Assembly: GCA_021801545.1 (NCBI GenBank)
Contig: JAJYXX010000211.1
Span: 1-14,475 of the forward strand
Source: Chloroflexota bacterium
Lineage (GTDB): Bacteria; Chloroflexota; Limnocylindria; Limnocylindrales; CSP1-4
DNA: 14,475 bases
Reading direction: 5' to 3'
Positions 1-5,820 of the stretch are shown piece after piece; the first letter of the stretch is position 1, and the number at the start of each line of letters is the position of its first letter. The notes beneath the pieces are model-generated. The model was not told the DNA's origin. It did no database searches and saw only the letters and a list, made by a program, of their open reading frames with translations. The translations under genes and the position numbers were made by a program.

Positions 1-241
1 CGAACGTCGCGACCGCATGGTCCACCATCCTCTTCGCATCGGCTTCGTTCGAGACGTCGACCTTGACGAACGTCGCCTCGCCGCCCGCCTCGCGGACGAG
101 CCGGACCGTCTCGCTGCCGGCCGGCTCGCTGAACTCGGCGATGGCGATCTTCGCGCCCTCCGCGGCGAACATCAGGGCGGCGGTGCGCCCCATCCCGCTG
201 CCGGCGCCGGTGATGATGCAGACCTTGTCGCGAAGTCGCAT
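1..241 (-). CDS. Short-chain dehydrogenase/reductase (SDR), N-terminal part
   Basis: The minus strand encodes 80 residues from an ATG at 241; the gene runs off the left edge, so the catalytic Ser/Tyr/Lys part is missing. The start reads MRLRDKVCIITGAGSGMG, a classical Rossmann nucleotide-binding opening with the TGxxxGxG motif at residues 11-18. An acidic residue (Glu36) at the end of the second strand would favour NAD over NADP, and a VDV motif near residue 62 fits the adenine-contact position. An AGGAGG ribosome site at 252-257 (read on the minus strand) supports this start. Family membership is clear but the substrate cannot be told. It points the same way as the glutamine synthetase-like gene at the right end, and the plus-strand defence genes lie between them. 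Confidence 0.93.
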   Translation of the reverse strand, partial: MRLRDKVCIITGAGSGMGRTAALMFAAEGAKIAIAEFSEPAGSETVRLVREAGGEATFVKVDVSNEADAKRMVDHAVATF

Positions 242-456
242 GCCGCCGTCTCCTCCTCGCTCGAACCTGACGTTGGTGGAATAGTACCTGCAAGGTCCCG
301 GCCGCCGCCGCGCAATCCGTTTCCCGCGGCCGGAAGGCTGTGTCACGCGAGCTGTCACTCGGACCGGCCAAGCTGCCAGTGACCGGCCGGTTCCACCGCG
401 CCGACCGGCGGGCCATACTGTGCGGGATCGTCCCGGTTGATCGGTCGTGGGCTCCC

Positions 457-563
457 CTTGCAGCGGAACCCAAAGGAGGAAAGGGCTGCACCCGGAAAGA
501 CGGGCTCGTTCGGACGCGGGGCGGAACTTGCAGCGGAACCCAAAGGAGGAAAAGGCTGCACCC
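457..563 (+). repeat. Pair of 37-base direct repeats with 33-base spacer (CRISPR-like mini-array or leader hairpins)
   Basis: Copies lie at 457-493 and 527-563 and differ at a single base (G483 versus A553). Each begins CTTGCAGCGGAACCC, continues AAAGGAGGAAA, and ends GGCTGCACCC. The 33-base spacer at 494-526 is unrelated to the repeat. Within each copy TGCAGC pairs with GCTGCA (459-464 with 485-490; 529-534 with 555-560), giving a 6-bp stem whose loop displays AAAGGAGG, a near-perfect ribosome-binding sequence. Repeat and spacer lengths match CRISPR units, and the outline (TTGCAG, GGAACCC, AAGG, TGCA) loosely recalls some type V repeats from memory. However, there are only two copies and no cas gene in the window. 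Alternatives are a tandem regulatory RNA hairpin or a diverged 70-base duplication. I looked for a third copy 70 bases to either side and found none. Confidence 0.75.
544..549 (+). promoter_or_regulatory. Strong Shine-Dalgarno inside second repeat hairpin
   Basis: AGGAGG lies in the loop of the second repeat, six bases before an in-frame CTG at 556-558 that belongs to the stem. If ribosomes start at this CTG, the helicase gains 17 residues over the TTG start at 607. The first copy (AGGAGG 474-479, CTG 486) is in another frame. CTG starts are rare, so this is a candidate only; the motif could equally be a conserved RNA loop unrelated to translation. Confidence 0.3.
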
Positions 564-606
564 CAGCAGGTCGTCAGAGGGGTCTTCCAGCGGCGAACTC
601 GGGACG

Positions 607-3600
607 TTGGCTCTGGCGGAGGGCCAGATCCTCACCGGCCCGCTGTTCAGCGAGCCGATGCGGGTCGAGACGATCCGCCCGTCCGGCACGGGCGCCTGGA
701 CGGTCGGGTTGGTCGGGCTGCGCACCGAGCGGTACCGGAGCGTCCGACTGACGGGCGCGGATCTGGCCGCCCTCTCGATCACCGACGCCGCCAAGGACTA
801 CGCGGGCGATGGCCGCCTGCTCCGCCTCGGGATCCAGGCCTACAGCCTGGGGATCGCCTACGAGTTCGACCCGTTCTTCGCCCTGTCGATGTCGCGGGTC
901 GACCCGCTGCCCCACCAGCTCGAGGCCGTCTACGAGCACCTCCTCAAGCTGCCGCGGGTCCGGTTCCTGCTGGCCGACGACGCCGGGGCCGGCAAGACGA
1001 TCATGGCCGGGCTGCTGCTCCGAGAGCTCAAGCTCCGGGGGCTGATCGATCGGGTGCTCGTCGTCGTGCCCGCCAACCTCGCCTTCCAGTGGCAGCGCGA
1101 GCTTCGGGAGAAGTTCGAGGAGCGGTTCCTCGTCCTCAAGGGTGGCGACATCCGCGATCAGTTCGGAGTCAACCAGTGGCTCGAGCAGCGCCAGGTCATC
1201 ACCTCGCTCGACCTCGCGAAGCGCGCCGACATCCTGCCCGGTCTCCGCCAGGTCCACTGGGACCTCGTCATCGTCGACGAAGCCCACCGCATGTCGGCCG
1301 CCGATGAGAGCCACAAGAGCCAGCGCTACCGCCTGGGCGAGCTGCTCCGCGACAGCACGGACCATCTCCTGCTCCTCACCGCCACCCCGCACAAGGGAGA
1401 TCCGGCGAACTTCAGCCTCTTCCTCCAGCTCCTCGACCGCGACGCCTATGCCGACGTCCGCTCGATCGGCGAGGCGATGGAGCGGCGCTCCGCGCCCTTC
1501 TACCTGCGCCGGACGAAGGAGGCGATGGTCTACTTCCCGGAGCGAGGATCAGACGGCCGCTGGGCCGCCCGCCCGATCTTCACCAAGCGGATCCCGCGGA
1601 CGATCGGGTTCGCGATCGACGGCCCCGAGTTCGAGCTGTACCGCGACGTCACCCGCTTCGTGAAGCAGCAGAGCGCCAGGGCAGCGTCCCGGGAGGACGA
1701 TCCGCGCGCCCGCGCGGTCGGGTTCCTCATGGCCCTCTACCAGCGCCGTCTCGCCTCGAGCACCCGGGCCCTCCGCCGATCGCTCGAGAACCGGGCCGGG
1801 CGGCTCGAGCAGGGCCTCAAGGACGCCCGCGCCCTCGTGGCCGAGGCCCCGGAGATCCCGGATCCGGACGAGCTCGACGAGATGGAGGATGCCGAGCGCG
1901 AGCGGCTCGAGCGGGTCCTCGAGGCGGTCACCCTCGCCCAGAGCGCGGACCAGGTCCACGAGGAGATCGGGAGGCTTCGCGAGCTGGCGGCGCAGGCCGA
2001 AGGCGTCGAGCGGAGCGAGGTCGAGGCAAAGCTGTCGCGCCTGCGCGACCTCCTCCGCGATGAGGGCTTCTTCGACCGGACGGACCAGCGACTGCTCATC
2101 TTCACCGAGTTCAAGGACACGCTCGACTACCTCGTCGAGCGCCTCGCCACATGGGGTTTCCGGACCGGCGTCATCCACGGCGGCATGAAGCCCGGCTCGC
2201 GCGACGAACCCGGCACGCGCCTCCATGCCGAGCAGCAGTTCAAGGACGGGGCGATTCAGGTCCTCGTCGCCACCGAGGCGGCCGGCGAGGGGATCAACCT
2301 CCAGTTCTGCAACATCATGTTCAACTACGACATCCCCTGGAACCCGAACCGCCTCGAGCAGCGGATGGGGCGGATCCACCGCTACGGCCAGGGCAAAGAC
2401 TGCCTGATCTTCAACTTCGTCGCCACGAACACGATCGAGGGGCGCGTCCTCGCGCGGCTCCTCGTCAAGCTCGGGGAGATCCGCGACGCGCTCGACGACG
2501 ACGCCGTCTTCAACGTCGTCGGCGAGATCCTGCCGGCCTCCCGGATCGAGCGGGTCCTCCGTGACTACTACGCCGGACGGCTGGGCGACGCCGACCTCGA
2601 GGACCGGCTCCTCCGCGATGTCGATGAGGGCCGCTTCCGGGAGCTCTGTCAGAGTGCGCTCGAGGGGCTGGCGACGAGGAAGATCAACCTCGAGATGCTC
2701 GTCGAACGGCGGGCCCAGGCCCGGAAGCGGCGCGTCGTACCGGAGACGATCGCCCGCTTCCTCCGGGACGCCGCGCCGTACGGGAACCTCGACCTGCGGC
2801 CGGTCCCCGCGCTGGCCCACACGTTCGATCCCGGCCGCACGCCCGAGCGACTTCGGCGCCACGAGCAGGAGGGCACCTGGTCACTCCCGCCCGTCGCCGC
2901 CCGGTATCCTCGCCTGTCCACCGATCGCGACACGGCCGACGCCCACCGTCTCGAGTGGGTGACCCCGGGCCACCCACTCTTCGAGGCCGTCCGCCGGCAC
3001 GTCCTGGCCGAGGCCCAGCACCCCTTCCAGCAGGGCGCGACCTTCTACTCGCTCCGCCATCCCGAGCCGGTCCGGATCGACGTCTACCGGGCGCGCGTCG
3101 TGGACGGCCTCGGCCAGATCATCCACGAGCGCATCTTCGGCGTCGAGATCGGAGCGGATGGCGAGCCAGGCGGCGCCGATCCCGCGGTGCTTGGCGACCT
3201 CTCACCGGCCCCGCCGCCGGACGAGCTTCCGGGCGTGGCGAGCCTGCCGGAGCCACTCGACTGGCTCCACGAGCGCCACCTCGACCCGTTTCTCGAAGAG
3301 GTGCGATCCGAGCGGCTCGCCGACCTCGATCGAATCGCTCGCCACATCGAGCTGTCGCTCACCGAGTTGCTCCGGCGGGCCGACGAGGAGATCGGGCGGG
3401 CCTCGGCGGACGCGGAGGCGGGTCTCCCGGGCGCCGAGGGCCGCCTCGCCCAGGCCGAGACGCGCCACGCGGAGCTGCTCGCCCGGCGTGACCGGCGCCG
3501 CCGCGAGCTCGGCCAGCAGCGGGCGCTCACCCTCCAGGGCGTCGAGCGGCTGACGAGCGTCCTCGTCCTGCCCCACCCGGACGGGGAGGCCCCGGACGTG

Positions 3601-4023
3601 AAGCCGCACCGACCGGACCCGGAGACGGAGGCGATCGCGATGCAGGTCGCCATCGACCACGAGCGCGCGGCCGGCCGGAGTGTCGAGGACGTCCACGAAC
3701 GCAACCTCGGTTATGACATCACGGGCCTCGACCCCCTGAGCGGCGAGCTGCGACTGATCGAGGTGAAGGGCCTCGCGGGGCCGACCGGGACGATCCTCCT
3801 CACCCCGAACGAGCGTCGAGTCGCCGAGGACCGGCGCGACTGCTTCTGGCTCTACGTCGTGACCGACTGCGCCTCCAACCCGACGCTCAACGCGATCCGG
3901 GACCCTGGGTCCCTCGCCTGGCACGAGGTGACGACCGTGGCCCACTACTACCTGACCGTGGACGCGATGAAGCAGCCGGCGCAGATCCGCGAGTGGCCGG
4001 CGGAATACGGGGGTGACACATGA
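607..4023 (+). CDS. SNF2/RapA-type DNA helicase with C-terminal DUF3883 domain
   Basis: About 1,138 residues from the TTG at 607. I chose this start because family-like sequence (EGQILTGPLFSEPMRVE) begins there; GTG 340 and CTG 556 are alternatives, and the TTG has no good ribosome site. Superfamily 2 motifs appear in order: Walker A AGAGKT (residues 126-131), DEAH (224-227), TATP (258-261), LLIFTEF (about 496-502), and QRMGRIHRYGQ (585-595). A charged, probably coiled-coil insert (about 382-492) separates the two RecA lobes, and a second helical stretch is near 910-970. The C-terminus (about 1010-1110) is DUF3883/NOV_C-like, with GYDI (Asp1037) and IEVKG (Glu1052, Lys1054), matching a D...ExK nuclease-fold pattern. 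Similar helicases occur in DISARM and related defence loci. Its stop overlaps the next start (ATGA at 4020-4023). Expected role: ATP-driven DNA translocation. Whether DUF3883 cuts DNA is unknown. Confidence 0.92.
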   Translation: MALAEGQILTGPLFSEPMRVETIRPSGTGAWTVGLVGLRTERYRSVRLTGADLAALSITDAAKDYAGDGRLLRLGIQAYSLGIAYEFDPFFALSMSRVDPLPHQLEAVYEHLLKLPRVRFLLADDAGAGKTIMAGLLLRELKLRGLIDRVLVVVPANLAFQWQRELREKFEERFLVLKGGDIRDQFGVNQWLEQRQVITSLDLAKRADILPGLRQVHWDLVIVDEAHRMSAADESHKSQRYRLGELLRDSTDHLLLLTATPHKGDPANFSLFLQLLDRDAYADVRSIGEAMERRSAPFYLRRTKEAMVYFPERGSDGRWAARPIFTKRIPRTIGFAIDGPEFELYRDVTRFVKQQSARAASREDDPRARAVGFLMALYQRRLASSTRALRRSLENRAGRLEQGLKDARALVAEAPEIPDPDELDEMEDAERERLERVLEAVTLAQSADQVHEEIGRLRELAAQAEGVERSEVEAKLSRLRDLLRDEGFFDRTDQRLLIFTEFKDTLDYLVERLATWGFRTGVIHGGMKPGSRDEPGTRLHAEQQFKDGAIQVLVATEAAGEGINLQFCNIMFNYDIPWNPNRLEQRMGRIHRYGQGKDCLIFNFVATNTIEGRVLARLLVKLGEIRDALDDDAVFNVVGEILPASRIERVLRDYYAGRLGDADLEDRLLRDVDEGRFRELCQSALEGLATRKINLEMLVERRAQARKRRVVPETIARFLRDAAPYGNLDLRPVPALAHTFDPGRTPERLRRHEQEGTWSLPPVAARYPRLSTDRDTADAHRLEWVTPGHPLFEAVRRHVLAEAQHPFQQGATFYSLRHPEPVRIDVYRARVVDGLGQIIHERIFGVEIGADGEPGGADPAVLGDLSPAPPPDELPGVASLPEPLDWLHERHLDPFLEEVRSERLADLDRIARHIELSLTELLRRADEEIGRASADAEAGLPGAEGRLAQAETRHAELLARRDRRRRELGQQRALTLQGVERLTSVLVLPHPDGEAPDVKPHRPDPETEAIAMQVAIDHERAAGRSVEDVHERNLGYDITGLDPLSGELRLIEVKGLAGPTGTILLTPNERRVAEDRRDCFWLYVVTDCASNPTLNAIRDPGSLAWHEVTTVAHYYLTVDAMKQPAQIREWPAEYGGDT

Positions 4024-5720
4024 CGCCGGAACGGCTACGCGAACTGATCGCCGGCGGCGAGGCACTCGACGTCGAGTTCAAGGGCGAGGAGGCCCGGCCG
4101 GTCTCCGATCAGGAGCTGGTCGATGCAGTCATCTGCCTGGCCAATCGTCCAGGCGACGACTCGGGGTGGTTGCTCATCGGCGTAGAGGACGATGGCCGGA
4201 TCACCGGCGCCCGGCCCCGGCACGATGCCGGGAACACCGACCCGTTGCGCCTCCAGGCACTGATCGCGAACCGGACCCGGCCGACGCTGACGACACGAGT
4301 CGAGACCGTCGCGCTCGGCGACGACACGATCGTCACGGTCGAGGTTCCCGCGGCGCGATCGCCGGTGGGGACGACAGACGGCAGATACCTACGCCGTGCG
4401 CTCGCCGGAGACGGCAAGCCGGCCTGCGTTCCGTTCCACTTCCACGAGATGCAGGCCCGGCAGGCGGACCGCGGCCTCCTAGACTACTCGGCGCTCGTCC
4501 TCCCAGACGTGGGCTGGGGGGACCTCGACCCGCTCGAGTTCGAACGCTTCCGGCGAAGCGTCCGGGAGCGGCGGGGGCGGAGCGACGAGACGCTCCTCGA
4601 CCTACCCGAGATCGAGCTGGCGAAGGCACTCGGGGCCGTGGAGGCGAACGGTGAGGTGACGGCCGTCCGCGTGCTCGGCCTGCTCCTCTTCGGTCGGGAG
4701 GAGGCCCTCCGACGGGCCCTGCCCGCTCACGAGGTCGCCTTCCAGGTCCTGTCCGGCACCCGGGTGGAGGTGAACGACTTCTTCCGCTGGCCGCTGCTGC
4801 GGGTGACCGAGGAGATCGAGGCGCGCTTCCGGGCGCGGAACCGCGAAGAGGAGTTCCAGCTCGGGATGCTTCGAGTCGGCGTGCCCGACTATCCCGAGCG
4901 CGCATTCCGCGAAGGAGTGGCGAACGCCCTCATCCATCGCGACTACGCGCGCCTTGGCGCCGTCCATGTGCAATGGCATGACGAGCGGGTCGAGATCTCG
5001 AACCCGGGCGGCTTCCCCGAGGGGGTCCGCCTGGACAATCTCCTCGTCACGCCACCGCGGCCGCGAAACCCGCTCCTGGCCGACGCGTTCAAGCGGGCCG
5101 GGATCGTGGAGCGCACGGCGCGCGGGATCGACACGATCTTCTTCGAGCAGCTCCGCAACGGCCGGCCGGCGCCATCCTACGATCGGAGCAACGAGGCGGG
5201 AGTCGTGCTCGTCCTTCCCGGCGGGACGGCGAACCTGGCGTTCGCCCGCCTCGTAGCCGAGGAGAGCCAGGCGGACCGGCCGCTGTCGCTCGACGATCTC
5301 CTCCTCCTGAACCACCTGTGGCTAGACCGGCGCCTCACCACCTCCGAGGCGGCTGTGCTCATCCAGAAACCCGAAGCCGAGGCGCGGGGCAGGCTCCAGC
5401 GCCTGGTCGAGGCGGGCCTCGTCGAGGCGCGGGGAGAGCGTAAAGGCCGGACCTGGCACCTCTCCGCGGCCACGTACCGGCGCCTTGGAGAACGGGCGGC
5501 CTACATCCGCCAGCGTGGCTTCGAGCCGATCCAGCAAGAGCAGATGGTCCTGCAGTACGTGGAGAAGCACGGCTCCATCGCTCGCGGCGAGGTCGCCGAG
5601 CTCTGCCGGCTGAGCCCCCCGCAGGCCTACCGTCTGTTGCGACTGCTGGTCCGGAAGGGATTGCTGAAGCCGCAGGCCAGTCGCGGGCGGGCCGTGCGAT
5701 ATGAACGGAACGCACGATGA
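4020..5720 (+). CDS. AlbA_2/HATPase-type ATP-binding regulator with C-terminal winged helices
   Basis: 566 residues, starting in the ATGA overlap with the helicase; a GGGGGTGA stretch just upstream may serve as ribosome site. Residues about 12-140 match the AlbA_2 (Schlafen-associated) domain: EFKG at 19-22, a helix ending in LAN, then WLLIGVEDDG. Residues about 293-385 look like a GHKL-type HATPase: N-box REGVANALIHRDY (297-309), SNPGGF (327-332), and an ERTARGID segment (364-371) where relatives usually have Gly rather than Ala before Arg-Gly. Two winged-helix-like segments follow (about 425-485 and 505-560). This is the COG2865-type architecture, often called a predicted transcriptional regulator. 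Inside a defence operon it may sense nucleotides or infection and bind DNA. The repeated motifs that start at its own stop codon are a plausible binding site, which is inference. Confidence 0.88.
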   Translation: MTPERLRELIAGGEALDVEFKGEEARPVSDQELVDAVICLANRPGDDSGWLLIGVEDDGRITGARPRHDAGNTDPLRLQALIANRTRPTLTTRVETVALGDDTIVTVEVPAARSPVGTTDGRYLRRALAGDGKPACVPFHFHEMQARQADRGLLDYSALVLPDVGWGDLDPLEFERFRRSVRERRGRSDETLLDLPEIELAKALGAVEANGEVTAVRVLGLLLFGREEALRRALPAHEVAFQVLSGTRVEVNDFFRWPLLRVTEEIEARFRARNREEEFQLGMLRVGVPDYPERAFREGVANALIHRDYARLGAVHVQWHDERVEISNPGGFPEGVRLDNLLVTPPRPRNPLLADAFKRAGIVERTARGIDTIFFEQLRNGRPAPSYDRSNEAGVVLVLPGGTANLAFARLVAEESQADRPLSLDDLLLLNHLWLDRRLTTSEAAVLIQKPEAEARGRLQRLVEAGLVEARGERKGRTWHLSAATYRRLGERAAYIRQRGFEPIQQEQMVLQYVEKHGSIARGEVAELCRLSPPQAYRLLRLLVRKGLLKPQASRGRAVRYERNAR

Positions 5721-5771
5721 AACGCACGCGGCACTTTATCAAACGCACGCGTCCCTTATAAATGCACCGCG
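5709..5771 (+). promoter_or_regulatory. Iterated operator-like motif with embedded promoter before methyltransferase
   Basis: The core AACGCACG occurs at 5709-5716, 5721-5728 and 5742-5749, with a degenerate copy (AATGCACC) at 5761-5768. The best pair is 13 bases long (TGAAACGCACGCG at 5718-5730, TCAAACGCACGCG at 5739-5751; 12 of 13 identical) and exactly 21 bases apart, two helical turns. A TATAAA at 5757-5762 with a weak TTTATC at 5735-5740 could be -10 and -35; one repeat would then lie between them, which suits repression. The stretch is visibly richer in A+T than its neighbours. The likely binder is the upstream winged-helix protein or the methyltransferase; neither is shown. Confidence 0.5.
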
Positions 5772-5820
5772 ACTATATGCAGTTACCCATTGCCGTATCG
5801 CCCGCGTGGCGAGTGACGTT

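Larger units (their letters stand above)
242..606. other. Intergenic region between divergent SDR and helicase genes
   Basis: These roughly 365 bases separate the SDR (leftward) from the helicase (rightward). A reading frame is open from a GTG at 340 into the helicase, but I do not believe its first ~89 residues are protein: they have no family-like sequence, and the two near-identical DNA repeats at 457 and 527 are read there in different frames. The region holds the repeat pair described separately, and a weak -10-like CATACT at 414-419 with no convincing -35. If that were the promoter, both repeats would lie in the transcribed leader of the helicase. No tRNA or other RNA gene was recognised. 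Confidence 0.6.

Noticed and set aside
457..563. Calling the repeat pair a definite CRISPR array
   Set aside because: Only two repeats and one spacer, no cas genes and no clear leader; kept as a repeat with CRISPR-like geometry instead.
340..606. N-terminal extension of the helicase from GTG 340
   Set aside because: It crosses both 37-base repeats in different frames and has no family-like sequence; homology starts near 607.
1549..2862. Minus-strand open frame of 437 residues within the helicase gene
   Set aside because: It is antisense to conserved helicase motifs and has no recognisable fold or ribosome site; a GC-driven artefact.
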